Of a DNA stretch of 64,000 nucleotides, positions 1 through 8,543 are shown piece by piece (the first letter of the stretch is position 1; every line of letters starts with the position of its first letter). The notes beneath the pieces are model-generated. The model ran no database searches. It was not told the DNA's origin and saw nothing but the letters and a program-made list of their open reading frames with translations. Source of the DNA: Ramlibacter pinisoli (GTDB taxonomy: Bacteria > Pseudomonadota > Gammaproteobacteria > Burkholderiales > Burkholderiaceae_C); contig NZ_WSEL01000003.1 of assembly GCF_009758015.1 (NCBI RefSeq), positions 2,356,001 to 2,420,000 on the forward strand, given 5' to 3'. Position numbers and translations under genes: made by a program.

Positions 1-537
1 GTCCACGTACAGCTCGCGCACGGTGGCATCGCCCACCAGCCAGGCGCCGGCGCCGGTGGCGGCCCGTTCCAGTTGCGCCATCAGCGCGGCGCCGGTCCTC
101 TCGCGCACCGCATGCATGCGGCGCACGCCATGGCCCGGGTACAGGAAGCCGTCCAGCAGCTCGAAGGCGATGCCGTGCCGCTGCTCCAGGTGGTCCAGCG
201 CCGGCGCGATGGCCTCGGTGTAGGCGCGCACCAAATGCGGCGCTGCGTGGCCCTTGGCCTTGGCCTGGATGTCGCGGGCGAAGCGCTCCGGGCTGTCCTC
301 GATGCCGCAGGCCCGCTGGGCGCGCGTGCCGGCGGCCGGGATGAAGCCGGACGACAGCGCCGTCGAGCCGGCCGGCCGGGCGTCGCGTTCGAGCAGCACG
401 CAGTCGATGCCGGCGTCGCGCAGCACCGTCGCCGCCACCAGCCCGCAGGCACCGGCGCCGACGATGGCGACCGGCAGCGCCGGCGCCTCGGCGGCCAGCC
501 GCTGCGCCGGCAGCACCGCGGGCTGGTGATCGTTCAT
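1..537 (-). CDS. FAD-dependent oxidoreductase, fumarate-reductase flavoprotein type (3' end cut by window edge)
   Basis: The N-terminal 179 residues are visible and the rest lies beyond the left edge. A dinucleotide-binding motif, VAIVGAGACG, sits at residues 23-32, and an acidic residue ending the second strand (LLER, about 48-51) fits FAD ribose binding. The following GSTALSSGFIPAAGT stretch resembles the flavoprotein group of fumarate reductase, succinate dehydrogenase and ketosteroid dehydrogenases. The start is the ATG at 537, which overlaps the stop of the upstream amidohydrolase gene (ATGA), so the two are probably translationally coupled. It is the last visible gene of the catabolic operon and likely performs a redox step on the operon's substrate. 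The substrate is not known. Confidence 0.8.
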   Translation of the reverse strand, partial: MNDHQPAVLPAQRLAAEAPALPVAIVGAGACGLVAATVLRDAGIDCVLLERDARPAGSTALSSGFIPAAGTRAQRACGIEDSPERFARDIQAKAKGHAAPHLVRAYTEAIAPALDHLEQRHGIAFELLDGFLYPGHGVRRMHAVRERTGAALMAQLERAATGAGAWLVGDATVRELYVD

Positions 538-2006
538 GCCGTCGGCCGGTGCAGGTAGCGGCCCTGCGGCTTGCCGAGCACCTGCCCGTTCTCGCTGATC
601 AGGCGGCCGCGCAGGAAGGTGGCGTCCACGTGGGCCGACAGCTCCAGCCCCTCGAAGGGCGTGTAGCCCTGGGTCGAGGGCGAATCGCCGGCCCGGATGG
701 TCCAGGTGTGCGAAGGGTCGACCAGGGCGATGTCGGCGTCGAAGCCCTCGGCGATGTCGCCCTTGCGGTTCAGGCCGAAACGCTGGGCCGGGTTCCAGCT
801 CAGCACGCGGGCCATGTGGTTGTAGTCCATGCCGCGCCGCGTGCCCTCGCTCACCAGGGCCGGCAGCAGGTACTCGGTGCCGCCGAAGCCGCTCTTGGCC
901 ATCCAGATGTTGCCGAAGTAGCGCTTGGGGATCTTGGTCTCGTGGCGGCAGCAGGCGTGGTCGGACACCACCCAGTCGAGCTCGCCGGCGAGCAGCGCCT
1001 GCCACAGGAACTCCACGTCCTCGCGCGGGCGGATCGGCGGGTTCACCTTGGCCAGTTCCGCCGCCTTGGAGGTCACGTCCAGCATCAGGTGGCCGATGGT
1101 CACCTCGCGCTTGAAGTCGATGTGCGGGAACACGTCGGCCATCATCAGCGCCGCCTGCACCGCCTTGCGCGACGACAGGTGCAGCAGGTTGATGTTGGGC
1201 AGCGCGGTCTCGTGGGCCAGGTAGCTGGCGATGAACACCGCCAGCCCCTCCGAATGCTGCGGGCGCGCCGCGCTGTAGGCCGCCAGGCCGCGCAGCGACT
1301 TGTCCTTCTCGACCAGCCGGGTGTAGGCCGTCATGATCTCGGCCGTCTCGCAGTGCAGCGACAGCGAGATCTGCTGCGCGCGCTCGGGCATGGCCTCGCG
1401 CGCCCGCTGGATGCCGCGCATGATGAACTCGAAGTGCGCCAGGTCGTAGCGCTCGTCGTCGCCGATCATCAGGAACTCGCGCTGCGCGTCCGACGCGCCG
1501 TGCAGCCCGTGCGAGCCGTAGAACATGAAGATCTTGAAGCTGGCCACGCCGTGCTTGTCGACCAGCATCGGGATCTCGTCGATGTGCTTGCGGTCCATCG
1601 GCGCCAGGTGGAAGCCGTAGTCGACGTGGAAGCGCCCCTTGGCGATCTTGAGCACCTCGGGGAAGAACTTCGCGTACGGCCCGCCCTTGTTCAGGTAGTA
1701 CTGGCCGGTGCGGAAATAGTTCAGGCTGGAGGTCACGCCGCCGACGGCCGCCGCCTTGCTCTCGCTGATGGCATCTTCTTCCAGCGGCGAGTAGATGCCG
1801 CTGTGCATGTGGGCGTCGACCACGCCCGGGAAGGCCAGCTTGCCGCCGCCGTCGTAGACCGATTTGGCCAGCTGCGCGTCGATGCCGGGCGCCACCCTGG
1901 CCACGCTGTCGCCCTGGATGGCGATGTCGCTCGCGTGGACCGTGTTGCCGTTCGGGCGCACCACGCGGACGTTCTTGATCAGCAGGTCGTACACAGGGGA
2001 AGGCAT
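534..2006 (-). CDS. Dihydropyrimidinase/dihydroorotase-like cyclic amidohydrolase
   Basis: This 490-residue protein belongs to the metal-dependent amidohydrolase superfamily, whose members open cyclic amides such as hydantoins, dihydropyrimidines and dihydroorotate. The metal ligands can be followed: HMH at residues 66-68, a probable carboxylated lysine K158 in ASFKIF, H218 in SLHCE, H276 in LLHLSS and the catalytic aspartate D349 in VSDH. Length is normal for D-hydantoinase or dihydropyrimidinase. The gene lies between the aconitase-like subunits and the flavoprotein, which argues for a catabolic ring-opening enzyme rather than pyrC of pyrimidine synthesis. The exact substrate cannot be read from the sequence. 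Confidence 0.85.
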   Translation of the reverse strand: MPSPVYDLLIKNVRVVRPNGNTVHASDIAIQGDSVARVAPGIDAQLAKSVYDGGGKLAFPGVVDAHMHSGIYSPLEEDAISESKAAAVGGVTSSLNYFRTGQYYLNKGGPYAKFFPEVLKIAKGRFHVDYGFHLAPMDRKHIDEIPMLVDKHGVASFKIFMFYGSHGLHGASDAQREFLMIGDDERYDLAHFEFIMRGIQRAREAMPERAQQISLSLHCETAEIMTAYTRLVEKDKSLRGLAAYSAARPQHSEGLAVFIASYLAHETALPNINLLHLSSRKAVQAALMMADVFPHIDFKREVTIGHLMLDVTSKAAELAKVNPPIRPREDVEFLWQALLAGELDWVVSDHACCRHETKIPKRYFGNIWMAKSGFGGTEYLLPALVSEGTRRGMDYNHMARVLSWNPAQRFGLNRKGDIAEGFDADIALVDPSHTWTIRAGDSPSTQGYTPFEGLELSAHVDATFLRGRLISENGQVLGKPQGRYLHRPTA

Positions 2007-2019
2007 GCAGGCTCCAGGG

Positions 2020-2511
2020 TCAGGGGTTGGGGGCGAGGCGCTGCTGCAGCAGCCGGAACAGGCCGCCGGCGCGCACCATGGCGAGCAGGAAATCGGGCAC
2101 CGGGTCGCACGCGAGCAGCCGGCCGTCCGGCGCGACCACGGCGGGGCCCGCCGGATCGATGGCGACGGTGTCGCCCTCGTGCAGGGCCTGGGCCTCGCTG
2201 CAGGTCAGCAGCAGCAGCCCCAGGTTGAATGCGTTGCGGAAGAACAGGCCGCCGTAGGACGGCGCGATGACGGCGGCCAGGCCCAGGTGGACCAGCGCGC
2301 CGGCGGCCTGCTCGCGCGAGGAGCCGATGCCGAAGTTCGGCCCCGCCACCAGCACGTCGCCGGGCCGCACCGCCCGTGCGAAGTCCGGCCGCAGCGCTTC
2401 CAGGCAGTGCGGCGCGATGCCCTCGATGCCCAGCTTCATGTAGGCGCCCGGCGCGAGCGCGTCGGTGTCGACGTCGGCGCCGACCTGCCAGACCCGGTGC
2501 GGGCCGGTCAC
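2020..2511 (-). CDS. 3-isopropylmalate dehydratase-type small subunit (swivelling domain)
   Basis: This is a 163-residue protein of the LeuD/aconitase small-subunit family. The family hallmark GPNFGIGSSREQA (about residues 58-70) supplies substrate-binding residues. I chose the GTG at 2511 because it overlaps the stop of the large-subunit gene (GTGA), and the next residues (VWQVGADVDTDAL) match the usual LeuD start; a longer upstream reading is only a shadow of the large subunit. It is shorter than leucine-pathway LeuD (about 200 residues) and resembles the archaeal-type/homoaconitase-like small subunits. With the preceding gene it should form a hydro-lyase that hydrates or isomerises a dicarboxylic acid. 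A role in catabolism rather than leucine synthesis is inferred from the neighbours. Confidence 0.85.
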   Translation of the reverse strand: MTGPHRVWQVGADVDTDALAPGAYMKLGIEGIAPHCLEALRPDFARAVRPGDVLVAGPNFGIGSSREQAAGALVHLGLAAVIAPSYGGLFFRNAFNLGLLLLTCSEAQALHEGDTVAIDPAGPAVVAPDGRLLACDPVPDFLLAMVRAGGLFRLLQQRLAPNP

Positions 2512-3785
2512 GCCGCCGCCTCCGGCGCGCGCAGCAGGTCGCGCGGATCGCAGATGCGGCCGGCGACGGCGGAGGCCGCCACCGTGGCCGGCGAGGCCAG
2601 GTAGACGTCGGTGGCGGTCGACCCCATGCGGCCGCGGAAGTTGCGCGCCGTGCTGGAGATGACGGTGCGCGCGTCGGCCAGCGTGTCGCCGTAGCCGGCA
2701 CAGGCGCCGCAGGCGGTGGCGCCGACCTGGGCGCCGGCGTCGCGCAGGACCTGCATCAGGCCCTCGCGCTCGGCACGATCCTGGTCCAGCCGGCTGGCGG
2801 GCGCGACAATGAGCCGGGTTCCCGCGGCGACCCGGCGCCCGCGCAGCACGGTCGCGGCCATGCGCAGGTCGTCGAGCTTGGCCCCGGTGCAGGCGCCGAT
2901 GTAGGCGACGTCGACGGCGCGGTCGGTGAAGCGGCCGACGTCGCCGGCGTTGGCCGGGCTGTGCGGCGCCGCGACCTGCGGCGCCAGCGCGGCGGCATCG
3001 AAGTCCATGCGCTCGACCGCGGCGCCGGGGTCGGTCTGCCAGTGCGACAGCTCGCCGACCTCGACCCCGGCATCGCGCAGGTACGCGCGCGTGACCTCGT
3101 CGGGCGCGACCAGGCCGGCCTGCGCACCGAGTTCGGCCGCCATGTTCGACAGCGTCATGCGCTCCTGCATGGCCAGCGCACGCACCGCCTCGCCGGCGTA
3201 TTCGACCGCCTGGTACTGGCCGCCGTTCATGCCCAGGCGGCCGATCATGTGCAGCATCATGTCCTTGGCGCCCACGCCCGGCGCCAGCCGGCCCGACCAG
3301 TGCATCAGCCGCGTGCGCGGCACCTGCAGCCAGATCTCGCCGGTGACCACCACGCCCAGCATCTCGGTGCTGCCGATGCCGAACATGTAGGCGCCGAATG
3401 CGCCGCCGGTGGGCGAGTGCGAATCGCCGCCGACGCAGAACATGCCGGGGCGCACGTGGCCGTGCTGGGCCACCACCACGTGGCAGATGCCCTGGCTGTC
3501 GTAGACGTGCGGCAGCGCCTGCTCGCGCGCCCAGTCGCGCGCGATGCGCACGATGCGGCGCGACTCGTCGTCGCGCTCGGGCACGTAGTGGTCCATCACC
3601 AGCACCACCTTGTCCGGGTCCCACAGCCGCGCCCCCAGTTGCTCCAGCATCGGCTGCAGGCGGCGCGGCCCCGAGGAGTCGTGGAACATCGCCAGGTCGA
3701 CCCGGCAGGTGACGATCTCGCCGGGCGTGACGGCCGCGCGCCCGCAGGCGCGCGCGATCAGCTTGCTGGCCAGGGTGGCAGCCAT
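2508..3785 (-). CDS. 3-isopropylmalate dehydratase/homoaconitase-type large subunit
   Basis: This 425-residue protein is the 4Fe-4S catalytic subunit of an aconitase-superfamily hydro-lyase. Visible landmarks are MDHYVPE near residues 64-70, GGDSHSPTGGAFG around 118-130, and three cluster cysteines in IGACTGAK and ATACGACAGY in the second half. The length fits the short, two-subunit LeuC type of archaea and environmental bacteria rather than the longer LeuC of about 470 residues. It begins at the ATG at 3785, two bases after the stop of the Bug gene, and ends in a GTGA overlap with the small subunit. With MmgE/PrpD and an amidohydrolase alongside, it probably works on an unusual dicarboxylate. 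Confidence 0.88.
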   Translation of the reverse strand: MAATLASKLIARACGRAAVTPGEIVTCRVDLAMFHDSSGPRRLQPMLEQLGARLWDPDKVVLVMDHYVPERDDESRRIVRIARDWAREQALPHVYDSQGICHVVVAQHGHVRPGMFCVGGDSHSPTGGAFGAYMFGIGSTEMLGVVVTGEIWLQVPRTRLMHWSGRLAPGVGAKDMMLHMIGRLGMNGGQYQAVEYAGEAVRALAMQERMTLSNMAAELGAQAGLVAPDEVTRAYLRDAGVEVGELSHWQTDPGAAVERMDFDAAALAPQVAAPHSPANAGDVGRFTDRAVDVAYIGACTGAKLDDLRMAATVLRGRRVAAGTRLIVAPASRLDQDRAEREGLMQVLRDAGAQVGATACGACAGYGDTLADARTVISSTARNFRGRMGSTATDVYLASPATVAASAVAGRICDPRDLLRAPEAAA

Positions 3786-3787
3786 GG

Positions 3788-4759
3788 TCAGTCGATCTTG
3801 GCGCCGGACGCCTGGACGGCGCGCGCCCAGCGCGCGATCTCGGCCTGCAGGAAACGCCGGAACTCCTCCGGCTTGCTGGCCACGATGGTCGATCCGCCCT
3901 CGGCCATGCGCTGGCGCACGTCCGGCTGGGTCAGCGCCCAGACGAGGTCGTCCGAGAGGCGGGCGAGCACGGCCGGCGGCACGCCCTTGGGCGCGAAGAA
4001 GCCGGCCCAGGGCGCGGCGGCATAGCCCGGGAAGCCCTGTTCGGCGACGGTGGGAAGCTCGGGCGCGGCCGGCGTGCGTTCGGCGGTGGTCACCGCGAGG
4101 ATACGGATCTTGCCGGCCCTGGCCAGGGGCAGCGCCGCCGGCAGCCCCGTGATGCCGGCATCGATCTGGCGGCCCGCCAGGTCGCCGAGCATCGACGCCC
4201 CGCCGCGGTAGGGGATGTGGGTGATGAAGACGTCGGCATCGGTCTTGATCAACTCGACGCCCAGGTGCGAGGCGGTGCCGTTGCCGTCGGAGCCGTAGCT
4301 CAGCTGGCCGGGCTTGCTGCGCGCCAGCGCCAGCAGCTCGCGCAGGTTCTGCGCCGGCACGCCCGGGTGCACCGCGATCGCATTCGGGAACAGGGTGGCC
4401 AGGGTGAGCGGCTCGAAGTCGCGCAGCGGGTGGTAGGGCAGCGCCGGGAACAGCGAGACGTTGATGCCGTGCGAACCGGTGACGCCCAGCACCAGGGTGT
4501 GGCCGTCCGGCGCCGCCTTGGCGACCAGCGCCGAGCCGACGTTGCCGCCGGCGCCGGGCTTGTTGTCGACGATGACCGGCTGCCCCCAGCGCGTGGCCAG
4601 CTTCTCCGCCACGAGGCGCGCCACCAGGTCGGTGGGTCCCCCGGGCCCGAACGGCACGACGATCGTGACGGCCCGGGTCGGAAAGGTGGCCTGCGCCCGC
4701 GCTGCCGGCAGGCCCAGGCCGGCCGCCGCGGCGCCGAGGATCATGCTGCGTCTGTCCAT
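3788..4759 (-). CDS. Bug-family periplasmic receptor (tripartite tricarboxylate transporter type)
   Basis: This 323-residue protein has a signal peptide (positive MDRR start, hydrophobic core, probable cleavage after ARA near residue 22). The mature protein opens with the Bug pattern: TRAVTIVVPFGPGG, then VDNKPGAGGN near residue 70 and DGHTLVLG. Bug proteins bind small carboxylates or amides and normally deliver them to TctA/TctB membrane subunits, which are absent here. It begins at ATG 4759, two bases from the MmgE/PrpD stop, so it is co-transcribed with the catabolic genes. It may sense or capture the operon's substrate, but its ligand is unknown. Confidence 0.92.
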   Translation of the reverse strand: MDRRSMILGAAAAGLGLPAARAQATFPTRAVTIVVPFGPGGPTDLVARLVAEKLATRWGQPVIVDNKPGAGGNVGSALVAKAAPDGHTLVLGVTGSHGINVSLFPALPYHPLRDFEPLTLATLFPNAIAVHPGVPAQNLRELLALARSKPGQLSYGSDGNGTASHLGVELIKTDADVFITHIPYRGGASMLGDLAGRQIDAGITGLPAALPLARAGKIRILAVTTAERTPAAPELPTVAEQGFPGYAAAPWAGFFAPKGVPPAVLARLSDDLVWALTQPDVRQRMAEGGSTIVASKPEEFRRFLQAEIARWARAVQASGAKID

Positions 4760-4761
4760 GG

Positions 4762-6093
4762 TCAGGCTCCTGGGCGCGGCAGGCAGGCCGCCGCGCGTGA
4801 TGGGTCGGTGCGGACACGATCGGCCCACTGGGCCATCGCGGCATCGGCGCCGGTGAACTGGCTGAACTTCGCCAGCACCTGGGACTCGTCCGGCTGCAGG
4901 CCGGCGTCGCCGGTGACGGCGCCCTGCTCGACGGTCCAGGAGCGATCGCCCAGGCGCACGAACAGGCGGGCGCCGCGCGCGGGCGGCGGGAAAGCTTGCG
5001 CATCCACCTCGACGACGATGCGTTGCTCGAGGCGGCGCACGCGTTCGTCGGCGAACCGGTCGCCGCGGAACTCGGCCGGCGAGAGCGCGCCATGGATCCA
5101 CGCCGCGGCGAGTCCCCAGGTCAGGCTGAACTGGGCCGCGATGGCCGTGGCCGGCGCCCGGTTCGGGCAGTACTGCAGTGCCTCCGGATACACGGTCAGG
5201 CGCATCTCGTCCGGGACGACGCCGGCCGGCAGGGCGGCGCGCAAGCGCAGTGACGCCTGCGCGCCGTAGTGCACGTGGCGCACGGCCGCGAACGGTTTCC
5301 AGTAGCTTTGCAGGACCAGCCAGTCGCCGGGCCCGGGCAGCACGGCGCCCTGCCCGCCATCCAGGGCCAGCGCCAGCACGTCGTCGAGGCAGCCCGCCGG
5401 CATCGTCCAGTCGGACAGGGCGGCCTGTGCCGCTTGCAGCCCTAGCCACGCGCTGTGCCCCAGGTAGAGGTTGCGGATCGTCGCGCCCTGGCGGATGGGG
5501 CGATACAGGCTGAACGGCAGCTGCGCCGCGCAGGCCTCGATCGCACGCCGGGCGCAGGCCCAGTCGCCCCCGCGCAGGAAGACGACGGCGGCGGCGGCGC
5601 CGAACGCACTCCACACGCCGTCGACGTGCATGCCGGGCTTGATCCGCAGCCGCGCACCGAGCCGGGCGCCGATCTCGTAGCCGACCGCCGTGGCGCGCCA
5701 CAGCTGGTCCCACGTCGCGTCGTGCACCGCCAGCTGGGCCCACAGCGCGGCGACGACCGGAACGCCCGGCCGCCCGTGCGCGAGCGCGACGCCCTCGCAG
5801 GCCTCGTCCCAGCAGGCGCCGACGGCGAAAGCGGTGGCGGCCGCGGAGGCGGACAGCGGCGTCGCCAAGCCGGGCAAGGGCACGCGCCCGGCGTCGCCCT
5901 CGGCCTGCAGCGCCAGCCAGCGCGTGAGTTCCGCTGCGCGCAGGCCGGCGAAGGCGCAGGCCGCCGTGTCCAGCCACAGGCGCCGCGTGCGCGCGACGAC
6001 GGCGGGCGGCAGCTCGCGCGCCGCCGGCCACAGCCACTCGCCCACGGCATCGAGCGCGGGGGTGACGACGAGGGCTTCGGGGGCCGGCTGCAT
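4762..6093 (-). CDS. MmgE/PrpD family protein
   Basis: This 443-residue protein belongs to the MmgE/PrpD family, which includes 2-methylcitrate dehydratase and cis-aconitate decarboxylase. The N-terminal half shows the family's helical pattern, with WLDTAACAFAGLRA near residues 44-57, AFAVGACWDEACEG around 91-104 and RLRIKPGMHVDGVWSAFGAA around 150-169. Only one base separates it from the Bug gene on each side, so it is part of the operon. Family members act on tricarboxylates and related acids, and many environmental paralogues have no known substrate. Pairing with an aconitase-type enzyme recalls the methylcitrate cycle, but no prpB or prpC is present. Confidence 0.88.
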   Translation of the reverse strand: MQPAPEALVVTPALDAVGEWLWPAARELPPAVVARTRRLWLDTAACAFAGLRAAELTRWLALQAEGDAGRVPLPGLATPLSASAAATAFAVGACWDEACEGVALAHGRPGVPVVAALWAQLAVHDATWDQLWRATAVGYEIGARLGARLRIKPGMHVDGVWSAFGAAAAVVFLRGGDWACARRAIEACAAQLPFSLYRPIRQGATIRNLYLGHSAWLGLQAAQAALSDWTMPAGCLDDVLALALDGGQGAVLPGPGDWLVLQSYWKPFAAVRHVHYGAQASLRLRAALPAGVVPDEMRLTVYPEALQYCPNRAPATAIAAQFSLTWGLAAAWIHGALSPAEFRGDRFADERVRRLEQRIVVEVDAQAFPPPARGARLFVRLGDRSWTVEQGAVTGDAGLQPDESQVLAKFSQFTGADAAMAQWADRVRTDPSRAAACLPRPGA

Positions 6094-6094
6094 C

Positions 6095-7087
6095 TCAGTC
6101 CGGCTTGGCGCCGGAGTACTTCACCACCCGCGCCCAGCGCGGGATCTCGGCATGCACGAAGGCCGCGAACTCCTGCGGCGCATTGCCGACCGGCGTGGCG
6201 CCTTCGGCCTCGATGCGCCGCCGGACCTCCGGCGTCGCGATCGCCTGGCGCGCCGCGTCGCTCAGCCGCCTGGCGAGCTCCGGCGCCATCCGCGCCGGGC
6301 CGAACAGGCCGAACCAGGCGCTGGACTCGTAGCCCGGCAGCACCTCGCCGATGGCGGGCACCTCGGGAAACGACGGCAGCCGCTGCGCGCTGGTGACGCC
6401 CAGCGCCTTGAGCTTGCCGGCGCGCACGTGCGCCTGCACGTTGCCGACGTTGGCGAACATCATCTCGACCTGGCCGGCCAGCACGTCCTGCACCGCCGGC
6501 GCCGTGCCGCGGTAGGGGATGTTCACGATGTAGACGCCGGCCATCATCTTGAAGGCATCGCCGGCCAGGTGGATCGACGAACCGACCGCGCCGATGGCGA
6601 AGTTCAGGCGCCCGGGGCGCGCCCGGGCCAGCGCCAGCAGCCCGCGCAGGTCGTTGGCCGGCAGCGCCGGGTGAGCCACCAGCATGGCGGTGGTGCTGGA
6701 CACCTGGGTCAGCGGGGTGAAGTCGCGCTCGGGGTCGAACGGCAGCGACGGGTACAACGAGGCGTTGATCGCGTGGCTGGTGAAACTCATGAGCAGCGTC
6801 GTGCCGTCGGGTGCCGCGCGCGCGACGGCCTCGGCGGCAATGTTGCCGCCGGCGCCGGGGCGGTTCTCGACCACCACCGTGCGGCCCAGGGCCTTGCCCA
6901 TCTCCTGCGCCAGCGCCCGCGCCATGGTGTCGGTGGTGCCGCCGGCCGGCGCACCGACCAGGATGCGCACCGGCGGCGTGGCCTGGGCCCGCCCCGCCAG
7001 GGGCATGGCCGCCAGGGCAGCGAGCAGGAGGCGGCGCGGGATGCGGTGCATGTGCAAAGGGTGCATGGGCAGGGGGTGCATGGTCAC
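6095..7087 (-). CDS. Bug-family periplasmic receptor with Met/His-rich N-terminus
   Basis: This is a second Bug receptor of 330 residues if read from the GTG at 7087, which overlaps the livF stop (GTGA). The mature region carries PPVRILVGAPAGGTTD, VENRPGAGGN and DGTTLLM, all typical of the family. The beginning is odd: MTMHPLPMHPLHMHR repeats a Met-His-Pro unit before the real signal peptide (RRLLLAALAAMPLAGRA). The ATG codons within it, at 7081, 7063 and 7051, are alternative starts, and the true start may be one of these. No TctA/TctB genes are nearby. Ligand unknown, probably an intermediate or precursor used by the same operon. Confidence 0.9.
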   Translation of the reverse strand: MTMHPLPMHPLHMHRIPRRLLLAALAAMPLAGRAQATPPVRILVGAPAGGTTDTMARALAQEMGKALGRTVVVENRPGAGGNIAAEAVARAAPDGTTLLMSFTSHAINASLYPSLPFDPERDFTPLTQVSSTTAMLVAHPALPANDLRGLLALARARPGRLNFAIGAVGSSIHLAGDAFKMMAGVYIVNIPYRGTAPAVQDVLAGQVEMMFANVGNVQAHVRAGKLKALGVTSAQRLPSFPEVPAIGEVLPGYESSAWFGLFGPARMAPELARRLSDAARQAIATPEVRRRIEAEGATPVGNAPQEFAAFVHAEIPRWARVVKYSGAKPD

Positions 7088-7794
7088 AGTCCCAGGTAGG
7101 CCTTGCGCAGGCGGTCGCTGGCCAGCAGCTCGGACGGCGTTCCCGAGAATTCCACCAGGCCGTTTTCCATCACGTAGGCGCGCTGCGCGATCTCGAGCGA
7201 CTGGCCGACGTTCTGCTCGACCAGCAGGATCGCCAGCCCCTCGCCGTGCAGCCGGCCGATCAGGCCGAACAGCTCCTCGACCAGCAGCGGCGACAGGCCG
7301 AGCGACGGCTCGTCCAGGATCAGCAGGCGTGGCTCGGCCATCAGGCCGCGGCCGATCGCCAGCATCTGCTGCTCGCCGCCGCTGAGGGTGCCGGCCAGCT
7401 GCCGCGTGCGCTCGCGCAGCCGCGGGAAGATGCCGAAGACCCGCTCGAGGTTGGGTCCGCGCCGCTCGCGCGCCCGGGTGAAGCTGCCCAGCTCCAGGTT
7501 TTCCAGCACCGACAGGTTGGGGAAGATGCGCCGCCCTTCGGGCACCTGGATCAGGCCGGCCTGAACGATGGCCCGGTAGTGCGTGCCGGCGATGGCATGG
7601 CCATCGAACAGGATGCGGCCGCGGCGCGCCGGCACGATGCCGCTGACGGTGTTGTTGAAGGTCGACTTGCCGGCGCCGTTGCTGCCCAGCAGCGCCACGA
7701 TCTCGCCCGGCTGCACCTGCAGGTCGATCCCGCGCAGCACCTCCACGTGGCCGTAGCCGCTGTGCAGGCCCTCGACGGCGAGCAGGGCCGTCAT
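7084..7794 (-). CDS. livF: Branched-chain amino acid-type ABC transporter ATPase, LivF type
   Basis: This 236-residue cytoplasmic ATPase drives uptake through the LivHM-type permease pair. The Walker A motif GSNGAGKST lies near residues 37-45, the signature LSGGEQQ near 138-144 and Walker B LLILDEPS near 158-165. EQN with a downstream YVMENG stretch is typical of LivF. Start ATG 7794 overlaps the livG stop by four bases. HAAT-family importers carry branched-chain amino acids, but also amides, urea and aromatic acids. The catabolic neighbours suggest that the substrate here is not simply leucine or valine. Confidence 0.92.
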   Translation of the reverse strand: MTALLAVEGLHSGYGHVEVLRGIDLQVQPGEIVALLGSNGAGKSTFNNTVSGIVPARRGRILFDGHAIAGTHYRAIVQAGLIQVPEGRRIFPNLSVLENLELGSFTRARERRGPNLERVFGIFPRLRERTRQLAGTLSGGEQQMLAIGRGLMAEPRLLILDEPSLGLSPLLVEELFGLIGRLHGEGLAILLVEQNVGQSLEIAQRAYVMENGLVEFSGTPSELLASDRLRKAYLGL

Positions 7795-8543
7795 GGCGGC
7801 GTCCCCGCCTGCGCCAGCCGGCGCGCCGTGCCGTGGCCCAGGTAGGCCTCGATGACGGCCGGGTCGCGCGTCACCCGGGCCGGCGGACCCTCGGCGATCA
7901 GCTGGCCCTGGGCCAGCACCCAGACATGCGCGGCCAGGTTCATCACGGCCTGCATCACGTGCTCGATCATGAGCACCGTCACGCCCTCGTCGGCGATGCC
8001 GCGCACCACCGGCAGCATGTCGGCCACTTCCTGCGGGTTGAGCCCGGCCAGCACCTCGTCGAGCAGCAGCAGCCGCGGCCGGGTGGCGAGCGCGCGGGCC
8101 AGCTCCAGCCGCTTGCGGCCGGCCACGGTGAGGTCGCCGGCCGGCCTGTCGAGCAGGCTGCCCAGGCCCACCCGCCTGGCGACCGCTTCGGCCCGTGCCA
8201 GCGCCTCGGCCCGCCGGGCCGTGTGCAGGTGGGCACCGACGGCGATGTTTTCCCGCACCGTCTGGGCGGCGAAGGGCTGCACGATCTGGAAGGTGCGCGC
8301 CATGCCGCGCCGCGCATTGGCCTGCGGCGGCTGGCCGGTGATGTCGGTGCCGTCGAAGTGCACGCGGCCGGCGTCCGGTCGCAGGAAGCCGGACATCAGC
8401 GCGAACAGCGTCGTCTTGCCGGCGCCGTTGGGGCCGATGAGCGCTGACAGCCGGCCGGCCGGCAGCGCCAGGCTCACCGCCTGGACGGCGCGCAGGCCGC
8501 CGAAGGTCTTGCTGACACCCTCCAGCCGCAGCAGCTCAGTCAT
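7791..8543 (-). CDS. livG: Branched-chain amino acid-type ABC transporter ATPase, LivG type
   Basis: This is the second ATPase of the importer, 250 residues. Walker A is GPNGAGKTT near residues 37-45 and Walker B LLLLDEVLAGLNP is near 157-169. The ABC signature reads LTVAGRKRLELA rather than LSGGQ; this VAGRK form occurs in many LivG-like ATPases, so it is probably functional. The ARTFQIVQPF stretch (Q-loop region) is also typical of LivG. The gene overlaps livM at its start (ATG 8543) and livF at its end. Confidence 0.92.
   Translation of the reverse strand: MTELLRLEGVSKTFGGLRAVQAVSLALPAGRLSALIGPNGAGKTTLFALMSGFLRPDAGRVHFDGTDITGQPPQANARRGMARTFQIVQPFAAQTVRENIAVGAHLHTARRAEALARAEAVARRVGLGSLLDRPAGDLTVAGRKRLELARALATRPRLLLLDEVLAGLNPQEVADMLPVVRGIADEGVTVLMIEHVMQAVMNLAAHVWVLAQGQLIAEGPPARVTRDPAVIEAYLGHGTARRLAQAGTPP

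Noticed and set aside
549..2228. A 559-residue plus-strand open frame opposite the amidohydrolase
   Set aside because: The opposite strand shows all amidohydrolase metal ligands. The plus reading is low-complexity and has no family pattern.
2020..3785. LeuCD as the leucine biosynthesis isopropylmalate isomerase
   Set aside because: No leuA or leuB is nearby, both subunits are shorter than the leucine enzymes, and the operon is catabolic. A specialised hydro-lyase is more likely.
7791..8543. Apparent defect in the LivG ABC signature (LTVAGRK instead of LSGGQ)
   Set aside because: This variant occurs widely in LivG-type ATPases and the Walker motifs are intact, so I do not treat it as a broken gene.
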